DNA of 64,000 bases, taken from NCBI RefSeq assembly GCF_024808665.1, contig NZ_JANUBZ010000005.1, positions 248,001-312,000 on the forward strand. Reading direction: 5' to 3'. The translations under genes were made by a program, and so were the position numbers. The stretch is from Mucilaginibacter empetricola. GTDB lineage: Bacteria > Bacteroidota > Bacteroidia > Sphingobacteriales > Sphingobacteriaceae. Below are positions 16,931-26,882 of the stretch, piece after piece; positions within the stretch are counted from its first letter, which is position 1; every line of letters starts with the position of its first letter. Below the pieces are notes generated by a model that was not told the DNA's origin, ran no database searches, and worked only from the letters and a program-made list of their open reading frames with translations.

Positions 16931-18268
16931 TTAATGTAAATCTACAGCATCTTCTTCGTTTATCAGCAATTCCAGCTTAACCGATTCAATATTTTGATCT
17001 GATTTTTTTAACACGGTAATGTTATAGCCGTTTGATTCTTTTTGCTCGCCAACATCCGGTATTTTACCAAATATATCGCCCAACCAGCCCGATACGGTAT
17101 CAAAGTCGCCGTCCTCGGGTAAGTCGTGTGGCAAGTGGCCGTTTACATCATAAATTGGAGCAAGGGCATTTACAATAAATTCACGATCGTTGATTTTTTC
17201 TACAATCGGTTTTTCCTCATCGTATTCATCCTGAATTTCGCCGACAAGTTCTTCAACAATATCTTCAAGCGTTACCATACCGGCAGTGCCACCAAATTCA
17301 TCAAGAACTATAGCAATTTGTATGCGTTTTTGTTGCAGCTCGGCCATCAGATCATTGATCTTTTTGGTTTCAGGAATAAAGAAGGGTTTGCGGATAATGT
17401 TTCTTAAAACAATCTCTTCATTGCGGGCAAGCAGGGGTAGTATGTCTTTAGCGTGTACTATACCAATTATCCTGTCAATAACATCGTCATAAACCGGCAT
17501 ACGTGAATAGCCCTCTGTTATTACAACTTCAAGTAGCTCTTCGCGGGTAGTATGGATATCAACCCCGGATATTTTTGTACGGGGTACCATGATATTTTTA
17601 ACCACACGCTCATTAAAATCGAATACATTTTGAATAAGCTCGTGCTCGGTTGAGTCTAATGCCCCCGTTTGTTTTCCCTGATCAAGCAGGTACTGGAGTT
17701 CTTCAGAGCTGTGGCTTGTTTCGCCCTGTAGCGGATTAATACCTATCACTTTTAAAACAAGACTGGCAAAACCATTTAACATCCATATTAATGGCCTGAA
17801 AACCACAAAAAAGAAACGCAGCGGCAACGAAATGGTCATTACCGTGCGTACAGATCTTTGTATGGCTATTGATTTTGGTGCGAGTTCGCCAAATACAATG
17901 TGTAAAATGGTTATAAATGCAAACGCTACTACGTGGCTGGTATTAATAATAAAACTTGAGGTAATTACTATACCGCATAACGAAAACAGGTTGAGCATTA
18001 ATTTAGTGGCTACTTCCTGGCCAACCCAACCCAAACCAAGCGAAGCAATGGTTACCCCAAGCTGTGTGGCAGCAAGGTAACCATCAAGATTATGCATTAT
18101 ACTGCGGGCTACCTTTGCCACAGGGCTGCCTGATTTTGCTTTGATTTCTATCTGCGAGCCCCTAACACGTACCATTGCAAATTCAGCAGCTACAAAAAAG
18201 CCGTTTAACAGAACCAGGAAAAAGGTGAGGAAGAGATATAAACCGTTTATTTCAAGATCAGGGCCCAT
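16931..18268 (-). CDS. CorC/HlyC family CNNM transporter-like protein
   Basis: A 445-residue inner-membrane protein. DUF21/CNNM membrane domain at about 1-200, a pair of CBS domains at about 215-335 (VPRTKISGVDI, YSRMPVYDD, FGGTAGMVTLEDIVEELVGEI), and the CorC_HlyC C-terminal domain at about 350-430 (YDVNGHLPHDLP, GFxxxxxG-type pattern). Proteins of this type act in magnesium or cobalt export; the name hemolysin is historical. A relation to gliding protein GldE, which shares the architecture, is possible. It sits 7 bases downstream of ppa. Confidence 0.92.
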   Translation of the reverse strand: MGPDLEINGLYLFLTFFLVLLNGFFVAAEFAMVRVRGSQIEIKAKSGSPVAKVARSIMHNLDGYLAATQLGVTIASLGLGWVGQEVATKLMLNLFSLCGIVITSSFIINTSHVVAFAFITILHIVFGELAPKSIAIQRSVRTVMTISLPLRFFFVVFRPLIWMLNGFASLVLKVIGINPLQGETSHSSEELQYLLDQGKQTGALDSTEHELIQNVFDFNERVVKNIMVPRTKISGVDIHTTREELLEVVITEGYSRMPVYDDVIDRIIGIVHAKDILPLLARNEEIVLRNIIRKPFFIPETKKINDLMAELQQKRIQIAIVLDEFGGTAGMVTLEDIVEELVGEIQDEYDEEKPIVEKINDREFIVNALAPIYDVNGHLPHDLPEDGDFDTVSGWLGDIFGKIPDVGEQKESNGYNITVLKKSDQNIESVKLELLINEEDAVDLH

Positions 18269-18275
18269 AAATTAA

Positions 18276-18821
18276 TTATTGGTACACAGGAAAAGTAGAC
18301 TTGTACAATTCCAAACTCTCTTTTATCACTTTGTGGGCATAACGCATGCCTAAAAGATGTTCAATAGTAACATTTTTTCCTTCAAGTTTTTTATAATCTT
18401 TAAAGAAACGAACAATTTCGGTCATTGCATGCGGAGGAAGCTCATTCAAATCATTGATGTAGTTTACTGACATGTCATTTTTTGCTACCGCGATGATTTT
18501 ATCATCCTGTTCGCCGTTATCAACCATATGCATTACACCTATTACTTTTGCTTCGATAATTGACATTGGGAAAACATCGATTGAGCAAAGTACAAGGATA
18601 TCCAATGGATCATTATCATCGCAATAAGTTTGCGGAATGAAACCATAGTTTGCTGGATACATTACTGACGAAAATAAAACACGATCAAGCTTTAACAAGC
18701 CTGATTCTTTATCAATTTCATATTTGGCTTTTGAGCCCTTTGGAATTTCTATGATAGCCTGAACAATTTCTGGAACATTGTCACCCGGAGAAACCTGGTG
18801 CCATGGATGCTGTGTACTCAT
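18276..18821 (-). CDS. ppa: Inorganic pyrophosphatase, family I
   Basis: A 181-residue soluble pyrophosphatase. The family signature DNDPLD is at residues 69-74, with further metal-binding acids around D101-D107 (DNGEQDD), and Y59-G60 and K32/K34 of the active site in place. It hydrolyses pyrophosphate made by biosynthetic reactions. The gene starts about 11 bases after the DedA gene and precedes the CorC-like gene, so these are likely transcribed together. Confidence 0.96.
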   Translation of the reverse strand: MSTQHPWHQVSPGDNVPEIVQAIIEIPKGSKAKYEIDKESGLLKLDRVLFSSVMYPANYGFIPQTYCDDNDPLDILVLCSIDVFPMSIIEAKVIGVMHMVDNGEQDDKIIAVAKNDMSVNYINDLNELPPHAMTEIVRFFKDYKKLEGKNVTIEHLLGMRYAHKVIKESLELYKSTFPVYQ

Positions 18822-18831
18822 TTATTATATA

Positions 18832-19479
18832 TTATTTTAGTTCGTTAACATTCTGCCTGTTTTGCAGTCTTCGTTTTCCAAAAGCAAAAATCAGGGGAAT
18901 TGTTGTTATTATTATTAGTCCAATGACAATGTATTCAAGATAATCCTTTAATTGTGGATACTTTCTACCTAAAAAATATCCAGCCAAAGTAAAAGTAGTC
19001 ACCCAGGCTACACTGCCAATAATATTGTAAATAGTAAATTTTTTAAAATCTAACTTTACTATACCTGCAAAGATAGGTGCAAAAGTTCTAACAATAGGGA
19101 AAAATCTACCTAAAACTATTGCCATTCCACCATATTTGGCATAAAATTCTTCGGCCAGCTCAACATAATGCCGTTTAAAAAAAAAGGAATTGTTTTTACT
19201 GAATAATGAGGGGCCGGTTCGGTAGCCAAACCAATAGCCCGTAAAGTTTCCTAATATCCCAGCGGCGATTAGTGATAATACAAGCGTGTATATTGATATG
19301 TCAAAGCCACCCGTTGAACAAAGCAGCCCAGACATAAACAACAGGTAATCTCCCGGTAAAAAAAAACCGAAAAACACCCCGGTTTCAGCAAAAACAACAA
19401 TAAGCAAAAAGTAAAACCCTAAGCTTATGATGGATTGAGCGTCCGTTAAATTTTGAAAATGTTCCCAAAAATTATCCAT
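18832..19479 (-). CDS. DedA family membrane protein
   Basis: A 215-residue inner-membrane protein of the DedA/SNARE-associated type, proposed to move polyprenyl phosphate or phospholipid carriers across the membrane. Characteristic segments are GVFFGFFLPGDYLLFMSG (about 34-51), GNFTGYWFGYRTGP and GRFFPIVRTFAPIFAG (about 123-138) with the conserved Arg residues. It heads the DedA-ppa-CorC-rsmE-DUF4159 run. A separate promoter is expected in the 58-base gap after nuoN, but no full consensus was found. Confidence 0.93.
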   Translation of the reverse strand: MDNFWEHFQNLTDAQSIISLGFYFLLIVVFAETGVFFGFFLPGDYLLFMSGLLCSTGGFDISIYTLVLSLIAAGILGNFTGYWFGYRTGPSLFSKNNSFFFKRHYVELAEEFYAKYGGMAIVLGRFFPIVRTFAPIFAGIVKLDFKKFTIYNIIGSVAWVTTFTLAGYFLGRKYPQLKDYLEYIVIGLIIITTIPLIFAFGKRRLQNRQNVNELK

Positions 19480-19537
19480 TCACTATATCCGTAAAACTAC
19501 AAATATTAAATGAAATTGTAATACCGGTGTTACAGAA

Positions 19538-20917
19538 TTAAATAAGTCCTGATATAAAGCCCGGATAAATACCGATTAAAATGGTAACTATAGCAGATAA
19601 GCCCAATACAAATTTATAATAAACTGGAATTGTGAGCTCGGCACGATCAGCATCATTAAAATACATGGCTATAATCACCCTGAAATAATAGAAGATGCTG
19701 ATAATGGCATTGATAACAGCCAGGATTACTAATAACACCTGATATTGTTTTAATGCGCCGGTGAACATAAAGAATTTACCAATAAATCCAGCTGTAAGCG
19801 GTATACCTGCCAGTGAAAGCATGCCGATGGTTAATACTAACGCCAGGAATGGATTCTTTTTTGATAAGCCGTTAAAGCTCTCAAAATTGTCGCTGCCTGA
19901 TTGTTGCTGAACAAGTATTAAAGCGCCAAAAGCAATTATTGAAGCAATAGAGTATGCAGTTGCATAAATAAAAACATTGTTTGCTGAACTTGCTCCTAAG
20001 GCTACTATGGCGAATAATAAATATCCGGCATGTGATATACTTGAAAATGCAAGCATACGTTTAAAGCTTTGCTGATAAAGGGCAGTAATATTACCAATGA
20101 AGAGGGTGATAATGGTTATTACCAACAAAACTGGCACCCAGAAATCAGCTATAGGAGCAAAACAAGAAGTAAATAAGCGAAGGAAAGCAGCGAAACCAGC
20201 AGTTTTAACTACTGTTGACATGAATGCAGTAATTAGGGTAGGAGAGCCTTCATACACATCTGGCGTCCAGAAATGGAAAGGTGCTGCACCTACTTTAAAG
20301 CAAAGGCCAACTATAATCAACAAAAGACCGGTATAAAACATTGGATCGATGTTGCGCGGATGCTCAACTACGTAATTACGGATAGCCTCCAGGTTAAACG
20401 AGCCTGATGCTCCGTAAAGCAATGTTATACCAAATAAAAGGAAACCTGTAGAGAATGCACCCATTAGGAAATACTTTAAAGCAGCCTCATTTGAAGCGAA
20501 ATCGCTCTTTTTGATACCAGCTAAGATGTATAAGCTAACAGACATAATCTCAATACCAATAAACAGCATGGTAAGGTTGTAGAACGATACCATTACAATT
20601 ATACCCGCTAACGAAAATAGCATAATGGCATAGTATTCAGCAATATGGCTGCTTATTTTCTCAAAATAGCCTTTTGATAAAAATATAATCAGTATGGTTG
20701 ATATAATAGTTATAGATGAAAAGGCTATTGAGAAGTTATCAAACAGCATCATACCATGATAAATAGGCTGTGCGCTGTTATTCCATTGTGCAATTGCTAA
20801 ACCAAGGGCAACAAGTAAACCAATAATGGTTACGGGCAATAATGCCTTTTGAGCTTTATATAAACCAATATACAATAGTATAATGGGTAAGGTGGATATG
20901 ATAATTAAAGTACTCAT
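19538..20917 (-). CDS. nuoN: NADH-quinone oxidoreductase subunit N
   Basis: A 459-residue antiporter-like membrane subunit of complex I. The ion-translocation Glu lies in LFIGIEIMSVSLYIL (E123), and the key Lys regions KYFLMGAFSTG and PFHFWTPDVYEGSP are present. Its ATG overlaps the nuoM stop by one base (TAATG). It is the last gene of the nuo operon. Confidence 0.97.
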   Translation of the reverse strand: MSTLIIISTLPIILLYIGLYKAQKALLPVTIIGLLVALGLAIAQWNNSAQPIYHGMMLFDNFSIAFSSITIISTILIIFLSKGYFEKISSHIAEYYAIMLFSLAGIIVMVSFYNLTMLFIGIEIMSVSLYILAGIKKSDFASNEAALKYFLMGAFSTGFLLFGITLLYGASGSFNLEAIRNYVVEHPRNIDPMFYTGLLLIIVGLCFKVGAAPFHFWTPDVYEGSPTLITAFMSTVVKTAGFAAFLRLFTSCFAPIADFWVPVLLVITIITLFIGNITALYQQSFKRMLAFSSISHAGYLLFAIVALGASSANNVFIYATAYSIASIIAFGALILVQQQSGSDNFESFNGLSKKNPFLALVLTIGMLSLAGIPLTAGFIGKFFMFTGALKQYQVLLVILAVINAIISIFYYFRVIIAMYFNDADRAELTIPVYYKFVLGLSAIVTILIGIYPGFISGLI

Positions 20918-22383
20918 TATTTTACTTGTACAAATTTTGTATTTACCGTTTGAACCAGGTTATTAACCGCTGCTTCGGAAATATGAAGGATAGGTTGCGG
21001 ATAAACACCCATAATTATTACTAAGGCACATATAATGCCCAATACCAGTTTCTCAGAACCGCTGATGTCAGCAAATAGTGCAGTTAAGGGATTAGTTTCA
21101 CCCTGCATTACTTTTTTATACATACGCAGCATGTAAACAGCTCCAAATATCATAGTTGAACCAGCTGAAACAACTAACCATACATTGTAGCGGAAAACAC
21201 TGTTCAATAACATAAACTCGCCAATAAAACCATTGGTTAGTGGTAAGGCTACTGTACCCAGAGTGATGATTAAAAACGCAATAGCAAACTTAGGAGCCAC
21301 TTTTGCTATACCGCCTAGTTCATTTACTTCTCTTGTATTTAAACGACTGCTGATGATATCCCAAACAAAAAATAAGCCTACAACGTTAATACCGTGGCTA
21401 AGCATTTGGTACATGGCACCCTGCAGGCCCATGGTTGTCCAGCCGAAAATACCGGCAGCAATTAAGCCAACGTGAGCAATAGACGAATAAGCTACTAAGC
21501 GTTTACCGTCTTTTTGTGTAAATGCAATGATAGAACCGTAAACAATACCAATAACGGCAAGTACAATTACAATACCTTCATATTTCTGAAAGCCGAGTGG
21601 AGCAATAGGGATCATCCAGCGGATAACACCATAGATACCCATTTTTAGCATGATACCCGATAACAGCATGGTGCCTGCAGAAGGTGCTTCGGTATAAGTA
21701 TCTGGTTGCCAGGTATGGAATGGAAACAGTGGCATTTTGATAGCAAAAGCTAAGAAGAATGCCCAGAATACCCATACCTGGTGGTGGGCGTCCACTGCAC
21801 CGGTAGTAGTAAATGCTGAAATATCAAAGGTTTTTGTTGGACTAAGCAGGTATAAATAAATAATACCTACCAGCATGAACAGCGAACCTGAGAAGGTATA
21901 GATGAAGAATTTGATAGTAACTTTAATTCTGTTTACACCACCCCAAAGCGAGCAGATGAAGTAAATTGGAATTAAGGCTGCTTCCCATCCTACATAAAAT
22001 AAAAAACCATCTAGTGCTGTAAATACAACCAGCATGCCGGCTTGCATAAACAGAATTAATGCATAAAAAGCATTGGCATTTTTATATTCGTGTTTGTAGG
22101 TTGTTAAAATAATTAATGGAACTAACACAGTGGTAAGCAATATCATTATCATGCTTATACCATCAATGCCTGCGTTAAAGTAGATGCCCAGTTTAGGGAT
22201 CCAGGGAGCCACTACGGCAAACTGTATGGATGCATCGGGTACAAACTTGCTTAAAAATATGGCTGCTAATGCTAATTCAGCTACTGAAAAAGCTAACGCT
22301 ACATGCTTTGCTGCACCGTTCTTAAATAGTAAAACAGCGAGAGCCGAAATTACCGGTAAAAAAATTAAAATACTGACCGTCAT
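20917..22383 (-). CDS. nuoM: NADH-quinone oxidoreductase subunit M
   Basis: A 488-residue proton-pumping membrane subunit. The conserved Glu is E134 in YVGWEAALIPIYF; FPFHTWQPDTYTEAPSAGTMLL and the broken-helix region VAYSSIAHVG are typical. Fourteen or so membrane helices fill the length. It is 26 bases downstream of nuoL and overlaps nuoN by one base. Confidence 0.97.
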   Translation of the reverse strand: MTVSILIFLPVISALAVLLFKNGAAKHVALAFSVAELALAAIFLSKFVPDASIQFAVVAPWIPKLGIYFNAGIDGISMIMILLTTVLVPLIILTTYKHEYKNANAFYALILFMQAGMLVVFTALDGFLFYVGWEAALIPIYFICSLWGGVNRIKVTIKFFIYTFSGSLFMLVGIIYLYLLSPTKTFDISAFTTTGAVDAHHQVWVFWAFFLAFAIKMPLFPFHTWQPDTYTEAPSAGTMLLSGIMLKMGIYGVIRWMIPIAPLGFQKYEGIVIVLAVIGIVYGSIIAFTQKDGKRLVAYSSIAHVGLIAAGIFGWTTMGLQGAMYQMLSHGINVVGLFFVWDIISSRLNTREVNELGGIAKVAPKFAIAFLIITLGTVALPLTNGFIGEFMLLNSVFRYNVWLVVSAGSTMIFGAVYMLRMYKKVMQGETNPLTALFADISGSEKLVLGIICALVIIMGVYPQPILHISEAAVNNLVQTVNTKFVQVK

Positions 22384-22409
22384 TTTATATTATAAACGCT
22401 AATCGTTCT

Positions 22410-24314
22410 TTACTTTTTAAATACAATGTAAAACAGGATGGAAATGATACCCACAACCATCATAAAAATATAATACCCAACATTACCGGTCTGCAATAAA
22501 CGCAAACCTTTGCTCGATTCCATAGTGCCTTTGCCTATACCATTAACAATTCCATCGATACCTAACTTGTCAATTACTCGGTAGAAGAAATCTGACAGAA
22601 AATCTAATGGTTTGCGGATAATAGTATCGTATAATTCGTCGATGTAGAATTTGTGGTAAGATAAACTTGCCAATGCCGGACGCTCTTCCTCGTCAGAAAC
22701 AGGCACATGAGCATTCTTAACATATCTTACGTAAGCATAAGCCAATGCAGCTAAAGCGCCAACGACTGAAATCGCCATCAATACTATTTCTGTTTGATTT
22801 GATGAGGATACTTCTTTTAAAATGGCTGCTGAATCTTTAAATACCGGAGATAAGAATTCTCCTAAAACATGATGACCTCCTAATGACTCCGGTACACCGA
22901 TAAAACCACCGACTACAGATAAAATAGCCAATACAATTAAAGGAATTGTCATTGATGCAGGAGATTCATGCAGGTGATGCTCTTGCTCATGTGTGCCACG
23001 GAATTTACCCCAAAAAGTAAGGTAAAGCATACGGAACATATAAAATGAAGTGAACATAGCCGTAATTACACCAATGGCATACATGCTTTTGCTGTAAGTA
23101 TAGGTGTGCGCCAAAATTTCGTCTTTTGAAAAGAACCCTGCAAACGGAGGGATACCTGAGATTGCTATTGTACCGATTAACATAGTCAAAAAGGTAATTG
23201 GCAATTTGCTTTTTAGGCCGCCCATTTTACGCATATCTTGCTCGCCGCTCATACCATGGATTACTGAACCAGCACCAAGGAATAAAAGCGCTTTAAAGAA
23301 AGCATGTGTTAATACGTGAAAAAATGCACCAGTGTAAGCGCCTACGCCTAATCCTAAAAACATATAACCCAACTGTGATACAGTTGAATAAGCCAGTACC
23401 TTTTTAATATCTGTTTGTGATAAAGCTATCAAAGCAGCAACAACGGCGGTAGTTAAACCTACAATTGCCACAACATGCAGGGTTACCGGAGCAAGTGTGA
23501 ACAAAATGTTTGAACGGGCAATCATATAAACACCTGCGGTAACCATGGTTGCAGCGTGTATTAACGCCGATACCGGGGTTGGGCCCGCCATTGCATCTGG
23601 CAACCAGGTAAATAAAGGTAATTGTGCCGATTTACCTACAGCACCTACAAACAATAATAAGGTAATTATTACGTACGGTGTAGTAGTAGCGAATTCGGGT
23701 GTGGCAGCTTTTGGGAAGATATCAGCAAAATTTGCGCTTCCGAAAAATACGATAAGGATGAATATACCAATGATGAAGCCTAAATCCCCTATACGGTTCA
23801 TTACGAATGCTTTTTTAGCAGCGTCGGCATAATCAGGATTGGTATACCAGAAACCGATTAGTAAGTATGAACATAAGCCTACACCTTCCCAGCCGATAAA
23901 CATTACCAGGTAATTTGATCCCATCACCAATAAAAGCATAAAGAAGATAAACAGGTTCAGATAAGCGAAAAACTTACCAAAACCAGCGTCATCCTTCATA
24001 TAGCCGATAGAGTATAGGTGGATGAGGAAACCTACTCCGGTAATAATCAGTAGCATAATAGAGCTTAGCTGATCAATAAGGAAATCAAATGAAACCTTGA
24101 ATTTACCAACCGAGAACCAGTCGAATAAATGAACGTTGATTGCCCCGGTGCTGCGCACCTGTAAAAAGGCGCCGATACTTAAGCCAAAGCAAATTAATAC
24201 GAGAAAACTTCCTAAAAAGCCAATTAAAGCCTTTGGGAAAGTGTTACGGCCGATACCGTTAATAATAAAACCGGCTAACGGTAGTATAGGAATAAGCCAG
24301 ATATATTTGTCCAT
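22410..24314 (-). CDS. nuoL: NADH-quinone oxidoreductase subunit L
   Basis: A 634-residue antiporter-like subunit, the most distal pump of complex I. The conserved Glu is E143 in IGWEGVGLCSYLLIG; LFTWLPDAMAGPTPVSALIHAATMVTAG-type segments and the C-terminal amphipathic lateral helix region are present. The start is unusual in context: a GC-rich palindrome (24317-24454) separates nuoK from nuoL and ends two bases before this ATG, so the bases that would act in ribosome binding (TTAGGGGGC) come from the repeat. Confidence 0.96.
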   Translation of the reverse strand: MDKYIWLIPILPLAGFIINGIGRNTFPKALIGFLGSFLVLICFGLSIGAFLQVRSTGAINVHLFDWFSVGKFKVSFDFLIDQLSSIMLLIITGVGFLIHLYSIGYMKDDAGFGKFFAYLNLFIFFMLLLVMGSNYLVMFIGWEGVGLCSYLLIGFWYTNPDYADAAKKAFVMNRIGDLGFIIGIFILIVFFGSANFADIFPKAATPEFATTTPYVIITLLLFVGAVGKSAQLPLFTWLPDAMAGPTPVSALIHAATMVTAGVYMIARSNILFTLAPVTLHVVAIVGLTTAVVAALIALSQTDIKKVLAYSTVSQLGYMFLGLGVGAYTGAFFHVLTHAFFKALLFLGAGSVIHGMSGEQDMRKMGGLKSKLPITFLTMLIGTIAISGIPPFAGFFSKDEILAHTYTYSKSMYAIGVITAMFTSFYMFRMLYLTFWGKFRGTHEQEHHLHESPASMTIPLIVLAILSVVGGFIGVPESLGGHHVLGEFLSPVFKDSAAILKEVSSSNQTEIVLMAISVVGALAALAYAYVRYVKNAHVPVSDEEERPALASLSYHKFYIDELYDTIIRKPLDFLSDFFYRVIDKLGIDGIVNGIGKGTMESSKGLRLLQTGNVGYYIFMMVVGIISILFYIVFKK

Positions 24315-24316
24315 AT

Positions 24317-24454
24317 GCCCCCTAACCCCCTAAAGGGGGAATTTTAATTGTTATTTAATTAGTCGTCATCCCTTTAGGGATGAGATATTTTACTCGTTAT
24401 TTTTTCAAGCATTCCGAAATCCCTCCTTACTCCCCCTTCAGGGGGCCGGGGGGG
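24317..24454. repeat. Composite GC-rich palindromic repeat inside nuo operon
   Basis: A 138-base block filling the nuoK-nuoL gap. It contains three hairpins: C5-TAAA-G5 at 24326-24339, CATCCC-TTTA-GGGATG at 24367-24382 and C5-TTCA-G5 at 24432-24445. The outer ends (CCCCCTAA on the left, GGCCGGGGGGG on the right) are inverted. Its right end touches the stop of nuoK and its left end the start region of nuoL. The C5-N4-G5 cores match those at 3582-3661. Confidence 0.8.
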
Positions 24455-24784
24455 TTACCACTTCAGCCTGTTCAGCACATTAATGTCTATCGAGTTTGTA
24501 TTGCGATAAATCATCACGATTATAGCTAAACCAACTGCAACTTCTGCTGCGGCCAGTGCCATAATAAAAAATACAAAAACCTGCCCGGTAGCATCGCCAC
24601 GATAAACCGAGAATGCTGCAAGCAATAAATTAACTGAATTTAGCATCAGCTCAACCGACATAAATATTACGATGGCATTGCGGCGGATTAATACGCCGAT
24701 AACACCTATCGAAAATATAATAGAACTTAATAGAATGTAATGGTTAAGCGGAATAGCTTGAATATTGTGTGTTAAAGTTTCCAT
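24455..24784 (-). CDS. nuoK: NADH-quinone oxidoreductase subunit K
   Basis: A 109-residue membrane subunit with three helices. The two buried glutamates needed for proton transfer are E45 ([13 protein letters not shown]) and E81 ([11 protein letters not shown]). The ATG overlaps the nuoJ stop by one base. A palindromic repeat begins directly after its stop codon. Confidence 0.96.
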   Translation of the reverse strand: METLTHNIQAIPLNHYILLSSIIFSIGVIGVLIRRNAIVIFMSVELMLNSVNLLLAAFSVYRGDATGQVFVFFIMALAAAEVAVGLAIIVMIYRNTNSIDINVLNRLKW

Positions 24785-25281
24785 TAGGTTGTTTTGGGGT
24801 CTTTAGTGGCCAGTAAAACTGCACCTACCATTGCCGATAAAAGCAATACAGATGACACTTCAAACGGCAATAAATATTCGTTAAACAGTATTTTACCCAA
24901 ATTTTTTACTAAGCCAAGGTTAGGATCATTTAAAACAACAGGCTGTGATATGTTGAATGCTTTTACCGCCGCAATTATGGTTAGTAAAAAACAACCGCCA
25001 CCAACAAAGCCTGCAATTTTAACCACGTTTGATTTGCGCGGCTCTGATTCTTTATTCAGGTTAATGAGCATCAGCGTATATAAGAACAACACGAGGATGG
25101 CACCCATGTACACTATAAAGTTAACGATGGCCAAAAACTGGGCATTTAACAGAACGTAGTGAATGGTAAATGTGAAAAAGGTAAGTATAAGATAAAGTAT
25201 ACTGTGTACGGGGTTTTTCGCCGTAATAACCAATATTGAAAAAAATATGGACAGAAATGCGATGAAGTAAAATGTACTCAT
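24784..25281 (-). CDS. nuoJ: NADH-quinone oxidoreductase subunit J
   Basis: A 165-residue membrane subunit with about five helices. The conserved [14 protein letters not shown] segment (about 25-38) and the pi-bulge helix region [17 protein letters not shown] (about 53-69) are clear. It overlaps nuoK (TAATG) and follows nuoI after a 62-base gap. Confidence 0.95.
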   Translation of the reverse strand: MSTFYFIAFLSIFFSILVITAKNPVHSILYLILTFFTFTIHYVLLNAQFLAIVNFIVYMGAILVLFLYTLMLINLNKESEPRKSNVVKIAGFVGGGCFLLTIIAAVKAFNISQPVVLNDPNLGLVKNLGKILFNEYLLPFEVSSVLLLSAMVGAVLLATKDPKTT

Positions 25282-25343
25282 GGTTTATATTTGAAAATAC
25301 CTTTACCCCTTGATATAGAGTAGGGCAAAGGTATAAAACTTCT

Positions 25344-25841
25344 TTATTGATTTAAGGGAGCTTCTACTAATTTGTCTTTTCCGTAAATAAAATCTTTCCT
25401 TAAATAGTCGGCCGGTACAATGTTGCCATCCAGATAGATAGCCTCTTTCGGGCATGCCTCTTCGCATAAACCGCAGAAGATACAACGCAACATATTTATC
25501 TCATAAACGGCTGCATATTTTTCTTCGCGATATAAATGCTCTTCGCCTTTTTGGCGCTCGGCAGCTATCATAGTGATTGCTTCTGCCGGGCATGATAAAG
25601 CGCATAAGCCGCAGGCTGTACAGCGTTCTTTACCATTCTCGTCGCGTTTAAGCGAGTGCATGCCACGGAAATTTTCTGAAAATTCACGTTGTTCTTCAGG
25701 ATAACTGATCGTTACCGGTTTCCTGAAAAAGTGTTTCATGGTAATTGAAAGTCCCTGTACTATGGCAGGCAGGTAAGCTCTTTCCCAAAAATTGAGCGGC
25801 TTCGACTCTAATACCTTACGTTTATTACTTAACGATTCCAT
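25344..25841 (-). CDS. nuoI: NADH-quinone oxidoreductase subunit I (2x 4Fe-4S)
   Basis: A 165-residue ferredoxin-like subunit carrying clusters N6a and N6b. Two CxxCxxCxxxC motifs are present: C74, C77, C80, C84 and C120, C123, C126, C130, each ending with CP. It links the peripheral arm to NuoB. It starts 9 bases after nuoH. Confidence 0.97.
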   Translation of the reverse strand: MESLSNKRKVLESKPLNFWERAYLPAIVQGLSITMKHFFRKPVTISYPEEQREFSENFRGMHSLKRDENGKERCTACGLCALSCPAEAITMIAAERQKGEEHLYREEKYAAVYEINMLRCIFCGLCEEACPKEAIYLDGNIVPADYLRKDFIYGKDKLVEAPLNQ

Positions 25842-25850
25842 CTTATCCCT

Positions 25851-26882
25851 TTATTTAATAAAAGTCATCCATACTCCGGTTATTATGATATTGGCAATTG
25901 CCAGGGGGATTAGAATTTTCCAGCCCAAATCCATTAACTGATCGTAACGGAAACGGGGGATAGTCCATCGAACCCACATAAAGAAGAATATGAATAAAAA
26001 TATTTTTGCAAACAATACAACAACACCAATTAACGGGCCTATTGCAGGGCCGGTATGTGCTAATACCCAATCCATGCCCGGGTAGTTGTATCCACCCCAG
26101 TATAATGTTGCCATTACTGCCGACGAAATGAACATATTGATATACTCGGCAAACAGGTAAAAACCCAGTTTCATTGACGAATATTCGGTATGATAGCCAC
26201 CAACCAGCTCGGTTTCGCACTCAGGCAAATCAAATGGTGTACGGTTAGTTTCGGCAAAGGCACATACTATAAATAGTAAGAAGCCCAGTGGCTGATAAAG
26301 GATATTCCAATGCCAGCTATGTTGTTGTTCAGCAATTTGACGAAGGCTTAAAGTGCCGGTAACCATCAGTAAAGCGATGATTGACAGACCCATTGAAATT
26401 TCGTAGCTGATATTTTGCGATGCTGCGCGGATAGCGCCCAATAAAGAGTATTTATTGTTTGACGCCCAGCCGCCAATCATTACGCCATAAACACCTAATG
26501 ATACCACGCCGAAAATATAAAGCAAACCTACGTTGATATCTGCCACCTGCAAATCAATAACACGGGTGCCGATAGTCATTTGCTGACCCCAAGGAATAAC
26601 AGCAGAACCGATACAAGCAGTCATGATAGCTAACGACGGACCTGCAATAAACAGGAAGGCATTTGCATGAGTAGGAATAATCTCTTCTTTCAAGAACATT
26701 TTACCACCATCAGCCAGGGGTTGTAAAAGACCCCACGGACCGGCGCGGTTAGGGCCTATCCTGTCCTGAAAAAATGCTGCAATTTTACGTTCAGCATAGG
26801 TAGAATACATTGCGATTACTAAACTGATCAGGAATATGATCAGTACTAATCCAAATTTAATTAATATATCTACTACTCCCAT
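25851..26882 (-). CDS. nuoH: NADH-quinone oxidoreductase subunit H
   Basis: A 343-residue membrane subunit that forms the quinone chamber with NuoB and NuoD. Typical segments are YAERKIAAFFQDRIGPNRAG (about 28-47), PFDLPECETELVGGYHTEYS and the conserved FFFMWVRWTIPRFRYDQL near the end. It overlaps the nuoG stop by one base (TAATG). Confidence 0.97.
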   Translation of the reverse strand: MGVVDILIKFGLVLIIFLISLVIAMYSTYAERKIAAFFQDRIGPNRAGPWGLLQPLADGGKMFLKEEIIPTHANAFLFIAGPSLAIMTACIGSAVIPWGQQMTIGTRVIDLQVADINVGLLYIFGVVSLGVYGVMIGGWASNNKYSLLGAIRAASQNISYEISMGLSIIALLMVTGTLSLRQIAEQQHSWHWNILYQPLGFLLFIVCAFAETNRTPFDLPECETELVGGYHTEYSSMKLGFYLFAEYINMFISSAVMATLYWGGYNYPGMDWVLAHTGPAIGPLIGVVVLFAKIFLFIFFFMWVRWTIPRFRYDQLMDLGWKILIPLAIANIIITGVWMTFIK

